Assembly (NCBI RefSeq): GCF_000742835.1
Contig: NZ_CP008941.1
Coordinates: 1,851,690 to 1,915,689, forward strand
Source of the DNA: Candidatus Paracaedibacter acanthamoebae
Lineage (GTDB): Bacteria > Pseudomonadota > Alphaproteobacteria > Paracaedibacterales > Paracaedibacteraceae
Direction of reading: 5' to 3'
DNA: 64,000 bases
Shown: positions 44,799-54,042 of the stretch, piece after piece
Layout of the letters: each line of letters opens with the position of its first letter
Numbering within the stretch: the first letter of the stretch is position 1
Program-made: the position numbers and the translations under genes
The notes under the pieces: generated by a model
Told to the model about the DNA's origin: nothing
What the model saw: the letters and a program-made list of their open reading frames with translations, nothing else
Databases searched by the model: none

Positions 44799-45677
44799 TT
44801 AACCTATATACTCTGGAATTGAGTTTGCAAAACTTGACGCGTCACTTTGGAACTGTCCTTTTAAAATATTAGTTAACTCTTCATATTGCCTAATCTGTTC
44901 CTGCATATTCTTTCTTAAGCCTACAAACTCTTCTGATACCGGTTTACGAACACTGATCAAATCATCGACCTCGACACCAATATCATCTTTTACTAACAAG
45001 AGGAATTCTCCGTTCTCCTCTTGATAGGATATTTGACGAACCCTTCCTTTCAGAATCGTGGGGATTTCCATATTTTTTTCTCTGATATTATGGGCTCTAA
45101 CCAAGGTGTAATAAATCCCCGGTGCAACTTTTGTTTCAGCATTAGCATCGCTGGTGCCATCCCAGGTTTTCGTTTGTTTGCCCGGCTCAATACTTAAGGG
45201 GATCGTCTTAACCTGTTTTTGATTAGCGTCCAAAATCACCAATTCAGCTTCTTTAACCTCGGCTGGCATCATTAATTGGATTTCTTCGGCATCCCCTTCA
45301 AACCTCACAACATTGCCTTCGTAAACGATATCCTTATTAAGGTAAGATTTTGCGGTCGCCATTTGCTCTTTCATCCGCATATCATTGCCTTGTTTAAGCA
45401 ATTTGTTTGTTTGTGCTTGTTCGGCGGCAGAGAAAAATGACATAACGCTTTGAGTCATTTCATGGGTGCTCATGGGATTATCAGGATTTTGATTTTTAAC
45501 CTGAGCCAAGAACATTTTCATGAAAACGTTATATTGCTCGTCCCGACTCTTATCAAGCATTTTAGTTAAGACACTCCGATCCTTTGTCACTTCTTTGGCG
45601 GCTGTCTTGCTCTTCAGTTCTGCTTCCGTCCTACCCATTCCACTGGGTATTAGCGGTACATTTGCTGCTGTAACCAT
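44799..45677 (-). CDS. flgD: Flagellar hook assembly (capping) protein
   Basis: FlgD caps the growing hook. The 292-residue protein has the conserved N-terminal MFLAQVKNQNPDNPMSTHEMTQ and the FlgD tudor/Ig-like domain with LVILDANQKQVKTIPL and GKQTKTWDGTSD. A further C-terminal helical extension (about 240-292) is longer than usual. It lies between fliK and flgE with 9-10 bp gaps, the common fliK-flgD-flgE order, and AGGAG precedes the start. Confidence 0.92.
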   Translation of the reverse strand: MVTAANVPLIPSGMGRTEAELKSKTAAKEVTKDRSVLTKMLDKSRDEQYNVFMKMFLAQVKNQNPDNPMSTHEMTQSVMSFFSAAEQAQTNKLLKQGNDMRMKEQMATAKSYLNKDIVYEGNVVRFEGDAEEIQLMMPAEVKEAELVILDANQKQVKTIPLSIEPGKQTKTWDGTSDANAETKVAPGIYYTLVRAHNIREKNMEIPTILKGRVRQISYQEENGEFLLLVKDDIGVEVDDLISVRKPVSEEFVGLRKNMQEQIRQYEELTNILKGQFQSDASSFANSIPEYIG

Positions 45678-45686
45678 AATTAACTC

Positions 45687-47054
45687 CTACACTGAAATAT
45701 CCACAGATGAGCTTGCTAATGACGGCCTGCGCGGGACCGCGGAAACCATTTCAATCTCGCTATCTTGACTAACTTTAATGGGGGGAACTTTAACATTTGA
45801 CTCAAACGTCTCGTGTTGCTGCTGCTGCTGTGACATAGAAAAGTTCATCCCTTGAGAATCTGCCTGCAATCCGGCATCTTTAAATAAATTTTGGAAATCC
45901 TGACTGTGACGATTTAAAACTTCGAGGGTTTCGCGATTTTCTGCTTTAAATAAGGCCGAAACCACCCCCTCCCGGGAAATATCAAGCTTGATTTCAACCT
46001 TCCCCAATTCATTGGGCTTAAGCTGGATATTTAAATGAGTCTCCCCTTTCCTTAAACTTTGCCGGAGTTGATCCTTAATTTGATTAAGAGCGGCCAATTT
46101 ATCAAGTGTCGTTAAAGTCGCAGCCTTCTGTACACTACCCCCTCGTCGTCCCTGTGCTCCCCCCTCAACGGATTGTCCAGCCATAACTGTATTTGGTGAC
46201 TTGCCTTTGAAAGAACTAGTCGCAGTTTCAGAGTCTTGAGACAAGGGTGCCGCCACAGCCATAACCTGCGTCACTGGCTGGGCTGTATTTGACCTCGAAG
46301 CTGATGTGGGATGATCATCACCGCTCGTTTTTTCAAGATTCATATTAAGTACCTTTGTTTCTTTATCAGCTTCGGTTTGGATGCTACTATCGACCATTAA
46401 TTGGTTGGTCATGACTTCCTCATAGAAAGAAGACATCGATCCCTGATCCAGGCGCGATGGACTGTTAAATTCACTCAGCTGCGACATAACTTCTGAGGAA
46501 AGAGGCAAATTTTGCTCTAAGCGGGAGGAGGCCGATAATTTTTCAATAGTCACGCGTCCATCCTTAATCCAATTCTGAATCTCTAGATCTTGGGTGGTCA
46601 GAAAAACAGATCGTTCTGAGGTACTTTTTACCAGCTGATTCTCTTGTGTCGAAGAAGTTGACGTTAACGGCAGGCCTTGATATTGCTGGTCATTCAGTAA
46701 TTCTTGAGAATCTGGAGCCGTTGTTTTGAGATCTGACTTATCGCTTGAATCATTAGATAAACTATTGTCCCTAACCTCTGCTGACGTCGACTTTTTTTCG
46801 AATTTTAAAGATCTGTTCACATCAGCAGTCTCAAAATCCTTGGTTTTTACAGGATTTTTTAGCTGAGCTTGCATCTGGCTTCGTTCCTCAAATTGATTAG
46901 CAGCCTTCATCGATATATTGTTTAATAGATTATGAAAAGAAGCTTTTGTATCCTTTAAAGTAGCCGTTTTGATGGATTCCATCAGCTCGTTTGTCTGCGG
47001 TTTTATTTGTTTTGATGCTGTTGCTTTCACAGACGATGTTTCAGAAATCGCCAT
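45687..47054 (-). CDS. fliK: Flagellar hook-length control protein
   Basis: FliK measures hook length and switches export specificity. The 455-residue protein is Ser/Thr/Gln-rich and disordered for about 330 residues, then has the conserved FliK C-terminal domain: LRKGETHLNIQLKPNELGKVEIKLDI, SALFKAENRETLEVLNRH and FQNLFKDAGL. A Gln run (QQQQQ) follows. It heads the hook operon, with GGAGAGG before its ATG. The low-complexity N-terminal ruler is typical. Confidence 0.88.
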   Translation of the reverse strand: MAISETSSVKATASKQIKPQTNELMESIKTATLKDTKASFHNLLNNISMKAANQFEERSQMQAQLKNPVKTKDFETADVNRSLKFEKKSTSAEVRDNSLSNDSSDKSDLKTTAPDSQELLNDQQYQGLPLTSTSSTQENQLVKSTSERSVFLTTQDLEIQNWIKDGRVTIEKLSASSRLEQNLPLSSEVMSQLSEFNSPSRLDQGSMSSFYEEVMTNQLMVDSSIQTEADKETKVLNMNLEKTSGDDHPTSASRSNTAQPVTQVMAVAAPLSQDSETATSSFKGKSPNTVMAGQSVEGGAQGRRGGSVQKAATLTTLDKLAALNQIKDQLRQSLRKGETHLNIQLKPNELGKVEIKLDISREGVVSALFKAENRETLEVLNRHSQDFQNLFKDAGLQADSQGMNFSMSQQQQQHETFESNVKVPPIKVSQDSEIEMVSAVPRRPSLASSSVDISV

Positions 47055-47402
47055 GATTTACCTCTCCTTGAACTGTTTCATCGAAGAGGTAGCAAGAACG
47101 ATGCCAACCCACAGATTAGTTGGCTTTAATCAGCGACGACTAAGTCCATCTATAAGAATTGCCCAGGAACAATATCTGCAGCGTGGACTTATAGGAAAAA
47201 AATGGTGGTATATTTTACCGGGTGACTCTGCCTTTATACGGGGAAGTTTAAAGGGGGGGAAGTTATGTTATTGCGTCAAATTTTATGCCTTATCAGTCAG
47301 GGCGATAGGCGAGCCACAAATTAAGCAAGGTGTGTTGTGGTTAGGGAGACAGAAAAGACAACCTCCGCCTCTTATTACTTATAAGGCGGAGTTTAAAAGG
47401 GG
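47055..47402. other. Intergenic stretch upstream of fliK
   Basis: No supported gene. The part near fliK should hold the hook-operon promoter. A plus-strand open frame crosses it into both neighbours but has no ribosome site or recognisable motif. CTCCGCCT (47363) and AGGCGGAG (47384) form an 8-bp stem just past the SIMPL gene's stop. Confidence 0.5.
47358..47394 (-). terminator. Possible terminator of the SIMPL-domain gene
   Basis: On the minus strand CTCCGCCT..AGGCGGAG forms a hairpin about 12 bp after the stop, followed by GTTGTCTTTTC. The T-tract is interrupted. Confidence 0.5.
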
Positions 47403-48161
47403 TTATTCAACCCCATAGGTCATGGTAACAACAATCTTGACCACCTTTTCAATAGAAGAGGTATCATAGGTCCCATAGTCAGAAATATCGCTACTATTCG
47501 GGGCCGTTACTTGGAAAACACCCTGACGTGCATTCAGCAGCCGACTGATTTGGTTCCCACTATTAAGGGCAAATTGATCAGCGCGTTCGCGAGCACTTTT
47601 ACTTGCTTCCGCCAAAAGAGATACCTTTAATTGATCAAGTTTAGCACTGGGGTAATAAAACCTGACATACCCTGAAGTAACATCAAATCCCTGCAGATTT
47701 AGTTCATTCATTTTAGACGGCAAGGATGCTAATTTCTGGACATCATCTGATGCAATTTCAATATTTTGGGAGACATTATAACGCTCGATTTCATTAAGCT
47801 CATAGTGGCCGTCAGGACTTTTTTTACGGACCTCAAAGCGATTAATAGATCCCAATTTTATTTGCTTGGGGTCATACCCTTCTGCTTTAAACAGCTCTAA
47901 TGTCCTGGCTTTAACTTGATCTAACTGCTTATAGGCCTCGATCAAGTCAACATTCGACGCATTAATGCCGCCTTCCCACACTGCATTTTCAGAAGTAATA
48001 CGCTTTTCTGCATAGCCTTTTACTTGGATAGAATTCTGAGATTCTTTGACTTTGACATACGTCTTTGCAACAATAGCCGTACAAGCAATTGTGGCGACTC
48101 CTAAGGCGACCCCTAATCCTAATTGAGATAAAATCCCTGAGAAATTTTTATTTTCTGCCAT
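47403..48161 (-). CDS. SIMPL-domain (DUF541) membrane-anchored protein
   Basis: The 252-residue protein has one N-terminal membrane segment (about 10-32) and a SIMPL domain. The strand IQVKGYAEKRITSENAVWEG is its usual start, then DQVKARTLELFKAEGYDP and a C-terminal block SLLAEASKSARERADQFALNSG. SIMPL proteins act in the periplasm or outer membrane; the E. coli member YggE lowers oxidative stress, and others interact with envelope factors. It is upstream of the hook operon but separated by a possible terminator. Confidence 0.88.
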   Translation of the reverse strand: MAENKNFSGILSQLGLGVALGVATIACTAIVAKTYVKVKESQNSIQVKGYAEKRITSENAVWEGGINASNVDLIEAYKQLDQVKARTLELFKAEGYDPKQIKLGSINRFEVRKKSPDGHYELNEIERYNVSQNIEIASDDVQKLASLPSKMNELNLQGFDVTSGYVRFYYPSAKLDQLKVSLLAEASKSARERADQFALNSGNQISRLLNARQGVFQVTAPNSSDISDYGTYDTSSIEKVVKIVVTMTYGVE

Positions 48162-48349
48162 ATCTTAATCCTTATACTTTTTGCCAATAATATTGAGGGC
48201 AACACAGATTTTAAAAAATTTAATACTCTGTTTATAGGTTTGACTATAACTATTAAAGCTTATTTATACTTTAAAATATACATTTTCCCGGCGAGAAAAA
48301 TTTGCTTCAACTCTCTGAAGAGACTGTGAGGCAGCCCTCTCCAACCTTA

Positions 48350-48392
48350 TCAATCCCTCCCAAAAGAGCGAGGGATTATAATTTTATTTATT
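48350..48392 (+). repeat. Intergenic hairpin
   Basis: AATCCCTC and GAGGGATT can pair around CCAAAAGAGC, followed on the plus strand by ATAATTTTATTTA. No plus-strand gene ends here, and on the minus strand, downstream of metG, it lacks a T-tract. Its function is unclear. Confidence 0.4.
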
Positions 48393-48415
48393 AGCATCTA
48401 CCTTAAAAAAGCTTC

Positions 48416-50110
48416 TTAATGACCATCATATTGGGCTGTTAATTCAGCCACACGGTCGTCTTCAATCTTCTCAAACAAACGGACGGGGTCAGCCAATAGA
48501 TGACCAGCTTTATACGCTGTAAATTCTAGACCCGCAGCAAAAGCTGTTGATCCCTCTGACTCCGTTAGAGGATCATTGAGCAATGCCAGGATTTTAAGAG
48601 ATACGGTGGGCATAAGTGAATGTCCTAAAATTGCAAATAACCTGAGTAAATAAATACAGTGGCTTAAGCAAACACCCGCTTGAAGTAGATCTGTCTTAGC
48701 AGTTTTCCACGGTTCATTAACTGTAATATATTCATTTGCCAATACCCAAAGGCCGCGCAATTGAGCACACGCCTGACGAAATTTCATATCAGACAAAGAC
48801 TTCTGATAGTCGGCGACCATGGTTGACACTTTGGTAAGCAAGCCCTGATCAAGAGATGACTGATCCAGGACAACCGGCAATCGTCCCTCAAAATATTTAT
48901 GAATTAAGGAAAAGCTACGGTTAGCAAAGTTACCTAAAATATCGGCTAAGTCTTTATTGATAATGGCGGCAAAATGCGCAAAGGTGAAATCCGCATCATC
49001 GCTTTCAGGACAGTTGGCCATTAAGTAATAACGCCAGTAATCAGCCGGATATAGCTCCAAGGCAACATCTGTGAAAACACCCCGCTTTTGACTCGTGGAA
49101 AATTTACCTTTATCATAAGTTAGCCAGTTAACACCTTTAATATAGTCAACCTGTTTCCATGGCTGCCCAGTTGCCATCAGCATAGCCGGCCAAAAAATGC
49201 TATGGAATGGCACATTATCTTTTGCCATGAATTGAACATAATGAACCGCCTCTAAGTCCTGCCACCAGGCCTTCCAAGCATCCGGTTGACCAATTGAGGC
49301 TGCCCAATCTTGCGTAATACTGATATACCCATTCGGGGCATCAAACCAAACATAAAAGACCTTATTATCATATCCATCCAAAGGCACAGGCACACCCCAT
49401 TTCAAATCCCGGGTGATACACCGGGGTTGCAGGCCTTCTTTTAACCATTTCTTCGCAATCCCTTTTACCCCATCGGGCCATTCAGGACGCGTGGCAACCC
49501 ATGCTTCAAGGGGCTCTGTCAGCTTATCCAATAATAAAAAAATATGCTTCGTTGATTGCAGTTCAATATCTTTACTGCCTGAAATAGCTGAATAAGGATC
49601 CTTAAGATCGGTGGGCTCTAATAACCGACCACACCCATCACACTGATCACCGCGTGCTTTTGTATAGCCACAGGATGGACAGGTTCCTTCCACATAACGA
49701 TCTGGCAAAAATCGATGATCAGCGTGCGAATAATATTGTAAGATCTCGCGTTCCTCAATATAATTATTATCCCGCATCTGTAAAAATAACTCTTGCGTCA
49801 GTTTATGATTCGCGGGCATGGAGGATCGACCAAAATAATCAAATGATATTCCGAACCGTTCATAAATATCCTTTTGAATGGTGTACATATCTTCACAATA
49901 AGCCGCCACATCTTTACCCGCTGCCTCCGCGGCAATTTCAGCCGGTGTTCCATGTTCATCTGTACCGCAAATATAAAGGACCTCTTCCCCCTGCTGTCGT
50001 AAATAGCGCGCATACACATCGCCTGGCAACATAGACCCCACTAAATTACCTAAGTGTTTTACGCCGTTGATATAAGGAAGAGCACTGGTTATCAAATGTT
50101 TTTTGGTCAT
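48416..50110 (-). CDS. metG: Methionyl-tRNA synthetase
   Basis: The 564-residue class Ia synthetase has ALPYINGVKHLGNLVGS (HIGH-type HLGN at 19-22), the zinc knuckle with two CxxC pairs (GTCPSCGYTKARGDQCDGCG), WFDAPNGYIS and a KMSKS-type FSTSQKRG. It lacks a C-terminal tRNA-binding EMAP domain, ending soon after the anticodon domain. The KMSKS motif reads KFSTS, within the range seen in MetG1-type enzymes. It stands alone, divergent from a small lipoprotein. Confidence 0.95.
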   Translation of the reverse strand: MTKKHLITSALPYINGVKHLGNLVGSMLPGDVYARYLRQQGEEVLYICGTDEHGTPAEIAAEAAGKDVAAYCEDMYTIQKDIYERFGISFDYFGRSSMPANHKLTQELFLQMRDNNYIEEREILQYYSHADHRFLPDRYVEGTCPSCGYTKARGDQCDGCGRLLEPTDLKDPYSAISGSKDIELQSTKHIFLLLDKLTEPLEAWVATRPEWPDGVKGIAKKWLKEGLQPRCITRDLKWGVPVPLDGYDNKVFYVWFDAPNGYISITQDWAASIGQPDAWKAWWQDLEAVHYVQFMAKDNVPFHSIFWPAMLMATGQPWKQVDYIKGVNWLTYDKGKFSTSQKRGVFTDVALELYPADYWRYYLMANCPESDDADFTFAHFAAIINKDLADILGNFANRSFSLIHKYFEGRLPVVLDQSSLDQGLLTKVSTMVADYQKSLSDMKFRQACAQLRGLWVLANEYITVNEPWKTAKTDLLQAGVCLSHCIYLLRLFAILGHSLMPTVSLKILALLNDPLTESEGSTAFAAGLEFTAYKAGHLLADPVRLFEKIEDDRVAELTAQYDGH

Positions 50111-50264
50111 CGTTATTGATCTAATCCGTCATTACTTTGGATCAAAAATACCTCGGAACATAAGTGTGGAGCAACAATAATATCAACTTAAAAGAGGAAG
50201 CCGCTTGACAGGCTAAGCATTCACCCTATCTTTATGGACACAGCATAAAGGGTGGGAACTGCTC

Positions 50265-50474
50265 ATGATAAAAAAATATATTTTCTTAGGGTTAGGTTGT
50301 CTGATACTCGCAGGCTGTGAACCAGATCGATATCAACGGAATGTTTATTACGAGCGACCGATCAGAGATGTGGTGGTTGTCCCTCAGACATCCTATGATG
50401 TTAGCAGAGCTTATCCCTATCGTTACCATCAACCTTATCATCACCACCATAATAGGGTGATCGTTCGATATTAG
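50265..50474 (+). CDS. Small His/Tyr-rich lipoprotein
   Basis: The 69-residue product has a lipoprotein signal (IFLGLGCLILAGC, lipobox cysteine at residue 18). The mature part of about 50 residues is rich in Tyr, Arg and His (RYHQPYHHHHNRV). Short Tyr/His-rich lipoproteins occur in many Gram-negative envelopes; the His cluster could bind metal. No family recognised. It is followed closely by another exported small protein. Confidence 0.75.
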   Translation: MIKKYIFLGLGCLILAGCEPDRYQRNVYYERPIRDVVVVPQTSYDVSRAYPYRYHQPYHHHHNRVIVRY

Positions 50475-50522
50475 GATTAAAAAGTTAATGAATTGCTCTT
50501 AACCTTTAGGGAGTATCCTAAA

Positions 50523-50963
50523 ATGAAAGTTTTGACCTATAAATTATTTTTAACAGTTCTAGGCTTCAATATTATGCCCTCCCCTAGCCAAGCCGCCAAT
50601 CTGTATATATATAATCAAAATCCTAATATTCATGATGATTCCGAAGTTTTTGTACAAATTTCGCAAGAAGGGGAAACTACTTCTACTAGCATTTCTAGAA
50701 AGATTAAAAATTCGAATCCTCAAACGCCTATTCCATTTGGAAAAGAAAGTAGTATCGACTTTCTAAGTGTTGGAGTTATGGAAGGAGAAAATCAACTAAT
50801 AGAATTTTGCAATGATCAAAATAATGAGACGCTGGATGAGAAAGAGATCAAACAGCCCTTAGCGGAAATACATGTAATCATCCATCCAGATGATGCCCAT
50901 TCAAAATGTACCGTTCGTGTTGAGAAGCTATCACCGACACTGAGAGGTTCTGGATTATATTGA
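50523..50963 (+). CDS. Small exported protein, function unknown
   Basis: The 146-residue protein starts at ATG 50523 (AGGGAG upstream) and has a signal peptide ending near PSQAA. The mature part is acidic and beta-rich (ANLYIYNQNPNIH, DSEVFVQISQEG, AEIHVIIHPDD, CTVRVEKL) with two cysteines. Strands separated by short turns suggest an Ig-like or jelly-roll domain. It lies 48 bp after the lipoprotein and may share its promoter. Confidence 0.7.
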   Translation: MKVLTYKLFLTVLGFNIMPSPSQAANLYIYNQNPNIHDDSEVFVQISQEGETTSTSISRKIKNSNPQTPIPFGKESSIDFLSVGVMEGENQLIEFCNDQNNETLDEKEIKQPLAEIHVIIHPDDAHSKCTVRVEKLSPTLRGSGLY

Positions 50964-51149
50964 GAAACTGCTGTTTACTCTAAAACAAATAAGGGCTTAA
51001 GCTCAAAAAGATTACATCTATTTGATACGCCTGAATCCTACCTAATATAATTAACTTTATAGGAGTTATCCTTGAGGGGTTTTGGCGCCCAGAGGGGATG
51101 GAAACGCCATCAGGGAACGCAAGAAACGATCAACCTACTTCTATAAAGA

Positions 51150-52739
51150 CTAAAGCTTGCTTTGGATCAATGAAATAGTCTCGGGGATGCCATAAAGCTC
51201 AATAAATGAGCCCATGCGCGGTCCTTCGGATTGGCCCAACAAGACTTCATACAAGCAAGAGAACCAAGCCTTTAGTTCACTGAATGGATGATTCTTACCC
51301 ACGTCATAAACAACTGTTTGGATTTCTTCTGCCGTTGCTGTTGCGGCCAACTGCTCCAAACGTGTTCTTAAATCAGCCAACGCTTTTTTCTCCATCTCGG
51401 TGGGTTCCCGGTATTCCTTCTCCGGCAAAACGCGATCATGATAATAGGCAATCGCATGTTTAATCAGTTTATCAAGAAACGGCAATTTTTCCGGTGTTGC
51501 ATCAGGCTGATAACGGGTGACAAATCCCCATAAAATTGAGGGATCTTCTGCATTACACACACTCGCCAAGTTTAAAAGGATTGAAAAGCTTAAGCTACTT
51601 TCTGCCTTGGGTGGGTTACCATTGTGAATATGCCAGATGGGATTATCCACCTTTTGAACCAACTCTTGCTCATCAAACTTGCTTAAATAAGTCAAGTAAT
51701 CATCCATGTGACGCGGAATCACATCGAAATAAAGACGCTTTGCCTTGCGGGGAGCTTGAAACATATAATAGGCCAAACTGACATCGGGGGCGTAGGTAAG
51801 CCATTCATCAATTGTCAGACCATTCCCTTTTGATTTGGAAATTTTTTGTCCCTGTTCATCTAAAAATAGTTCGTACGTAAAGTTTTCCGGAGGGCGTCCC
51901 CCAATAATACGGCAAATTTGTGTCGACAATTTGACGGAATCAATCAAATCTTTACCCGACATTTCATAATCCACATCAAAGGCACGCCAACGCATACCCC
52001 AGTCTGCCTTCCATTGCAACTTACAATGCCCTCCTGTAACAGGAATCTCAATAAGCTCACCAGACGCATCATCACGGTAAGTAATGGTCGCGGCCTCTAT
52101 ATCGCGGCTAACAATTGGAACTTGTAAAACGCGACCGGTGGTTGGACAAATCGGTAAGAAAGGGCTATAGCTTTGACGACGCTCTTCGCGTAAAGACGGC
52201 AACATAACAGCCATTACCTCGTCATAATGGGTAAGGACAAGCTTTAAATACTCATCAAATCGGCCACTTTTATACCAATCCGTTGAGCTTTGGAATTCAT
52301 ACTCAAAGCCAAAGGAATCCAAGAATCGACGCAACATGGCATTATTATGGTGACCAAAGCTTTCATACTGTTCAAAAGGATCAGGAACTTGTGTCAACGG
52401 CTTATTAAGGTATTGGCGCAACATCTCTTGATTAGGAACATTATCCGGTACTTTACGTAAACCGTCCATATCATCGGAAAAACAAAATAAACGTGTTGGA
52501 ATATCACTCAAAATTTGAAATGCACGGCGAACCATGGTGGTACGCATCACTTCGCCAAAGGTGCCAATATGGGGCAAACCAGAGGGCCCATAGCCAGTCT
52601 CAAAGAGAACAAATCCTTTTGCTGGTGTCTTATGGCCAATCCGATGGAGAATCCGTTTAGCCTCTTCAAATGGCCAAGATTTTGCCTTATCAGCTAATAA
52701 ACGAAGATCTGAATCAATTTGGTCTGCGACTGCCTGCAT
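51150..52739 (-). CDS. lysS: Lysyl-tRNA synthetase, class I
   Basis: The 529-residue enzyme is the class I (archaeal-type) LysRS found in many alphaproteobacteria rather than the common class II enzyme. It shows [18 protein letters not shown] (HIGH-type HIGT), the LysRS-I features [12 protein letters not shown] and TYELFLDE, then [11 protein letters not shown] (KMSKS-type) and a helical anticodon domain. ATG 52739 is preferred over the preceding TTG. It lies 67 bp after two MFS transporter genes on the same strand and may share their transcript. Confidence 0.95.
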   Translation of the reverse strand: MQAVADQIDSDLRLLADKAKSWPFEEAKRILHRIGHKTPAKGFVLFETGYGPSGLPHIGTFGEVMRTTMVRRAFQILSDIPTRLFCFSDDMDGLRKVPDNVPNQEMLRQYLNKPLTQVPDPFEQYESFGHHNNAMLRRFLDSFGFEYEFQSSTDWYKSGRFDEYLKLVLTHYDEVMAVMLPSLREERRQSYSPFLPICPTTGRVLQVPIVSRDIEAATITYRDDASGELIEIPVTGGHCKLQWKADWGMRWRAFDVDYEMSGKDLIDSVKLSTQICRIIGGRPPENFTYELFLDEQGQKISKSKGNGLTIDEWLTYAPDVSLAYYMFQAPRKAKRLYFDVIPRHMDDYLTYLSKFDEQELVQKVDNPIWHIHNGNPPKAESSLSFSILLNLASVCNAEDPSILWGFVTRYQPDATPEKLPFLDKLIKHAIAYYHDRVLPEKEYREPTEMEKKALADLRTRLEQLAATATAEEIQTVVYDVGKNHPFSELKAWFSCLYEVLLGQSEGPRMGSFIELYGIPETISLIQSKL

Positions 52740-52806
52740 CAAAATACTCTTAATAAGTGAATAACATAATCCGTAACGTAATGCTTTTACTTAACAAAAG
52801 CAAGGA

Positions 52807-54042
52807 TTATGCATTATCACAGACCATCTGTTTTCTCCCACCAAAATGTAGCATTATCCACCCCACAACAAAGCAAAGGGGGATCGTCATCATGGCAGTT
52901 TGATAGGCCTCTGTACCATAATAACGGCTGCCATCATCATTCAATTGTCCTTGCCAAACCATATCTAATAGAACGCCCAATAATGGCTGAAAAATAATGC
53001 CACTCATCATAACAATCGCATTCGTAAACCCAACGGCAGTTCCACTAAGACGATTGGGTACATTTTCTTTAATCGCAGCAAAACACATCACCTGCCCCGC
53101 GTTTGTCATACCTGCTAAAAAGAGCACCAATAACATAAAATTATAAGTAATGCTGTCAAACCGGACAGCTGCCATAAATAGCCCCGCCGTTGCAAGGGAT
53201 GAAAGTCCCATAACACGCACAGGATTATTTAAATAATTAGATAAACGCGCTGCCAGAGGACTGCCCACAGCAATCCCCAGATAAACCATAATACTGGCCC
53301 GAGAAGCAATTTCATTAGAAATCTGATATTTTTCCATTAAAAAAGGAACAGCCCACAGTTCACAAAAGGCAGAAATGGGAATATACATTAACCCACCAAC
53401 GGCAGCCACAATCCAATTAAACGGATCACGCGCCACCCGCCCTAAACCTTGACTAAGCGATTCTTCCGATTCTGTTGAATCCTGCTGTTTATCCCGCATA
53501 ACCATCCAACAAATTATGGCAAGCACTACACCAGCCATTGCCGCTAGCAAGGTGGCTTGACGCCAGCCAAAAGAATTGCTTAGAACCGCAAAAGGGGGGC
53601 CACTGACCATACCGCCCACAGTTCCCATCATATTGGTGAGACCAGCGATCATGGCGAATTGGGCCGGCACAAACCATTCCGATCCAATTTTCAAACAACT
53701 TAAAAAGGCACAAGCAGAGCCTGCCCCAATTAGGAAACGACCAATTTGAGCCCCCCATAACGAATCACTGTAGGCAAAAAGAATGCTACCGATGACACAG
53801 AGTAATGTTGAATAAGTGACAACCCGACGCGGGCCTAATCGATCGACGATCACGCCGCACGGAATTTGGAGAGCAACATAGGAATAATAGTAAAAGGAGC
53901 TTAAAACTCCTAATGCTGTGGAAGCAACCCCCAAATCAGACATCAAATCTTTGGCAATAACACCAGGGGAGGCTCTCAAGATCATTTCATATAAATAAAA
54001 TAACCCTGCACAGCCCCAAATAAGCCATGGGCGCAATTTCAT
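52807..54042 (-). CDS. MFS transporter resembling phagosomal (Pht/Fpt) transporters, copy 2
   Basis: The 411-residue protein has twelve membrane segments. Its start LIWGCAGLFYLYEMILRASPGV and loop GVIVDRLGPRRVVTYS resemble the Pht family of Legionella and Francisella. Those carriers import amino acids or nucleosides from the host vacuole. The middle (RFLIGAGSACAFLSCLKIG) and C-terminal half (GFTNAIVMMSGIIFQPLLG) are shared with its paralogue at 54039. ATG 54042 overlaps the paralogue's stop (ATGA) and has GAGGAG upstream. The substrate is unknown. Confidence 0.85.
   Translation of the reverse strand: MKLRPWLIWGCAGLFYLYEMILRASPGVIAKDLMSDLGVASTALGVLSSFYYYSYVALQIPCGVIVDRLGPRRVVTYSTLLCVIGSILFAYSDSLWGAQIGRFLIGAGSACAFLSCLKIGSEWFVPAQFAMIAGLTNMMGTVGGMVSGPPFAVLSNSFGWRQATLLAAMAGVVLAIICWMVMRDKQQDSTESEESLSQGLGRVARDPFNWIVAAVGGLMYIPISAFCELWAVPFLMEKYQISNEIASRASIMVYLGIAVGSPLAARLSNYLNNPVRVMGLSSLATAGLFMAAVRFDSITYNFMLLVLFLAGMTNAGQVMCFAAIKENVPNRLSGTAVGFTNAIVMMSGIIFQPLLGVLLDMVWQGQLNDDGSRYYGTEAYQTAMMTIPLCFVVGWIMLHFGGRKQMVCDNA

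Noticed and set aside
46969-47418. Plus-strand 149-codon open frame across the region upstream of fliK
   Set aside because: It starts inside fliK and ends inside the SIMPL gene, both well supported, and has no ribosome site or family pattern.
51064-51149. 24-codon TTG-start frame after AGGAGTTATCC
   Set aside because: Very short, rare start codon and no motif; the ribosome-site-like string alone is not enough.
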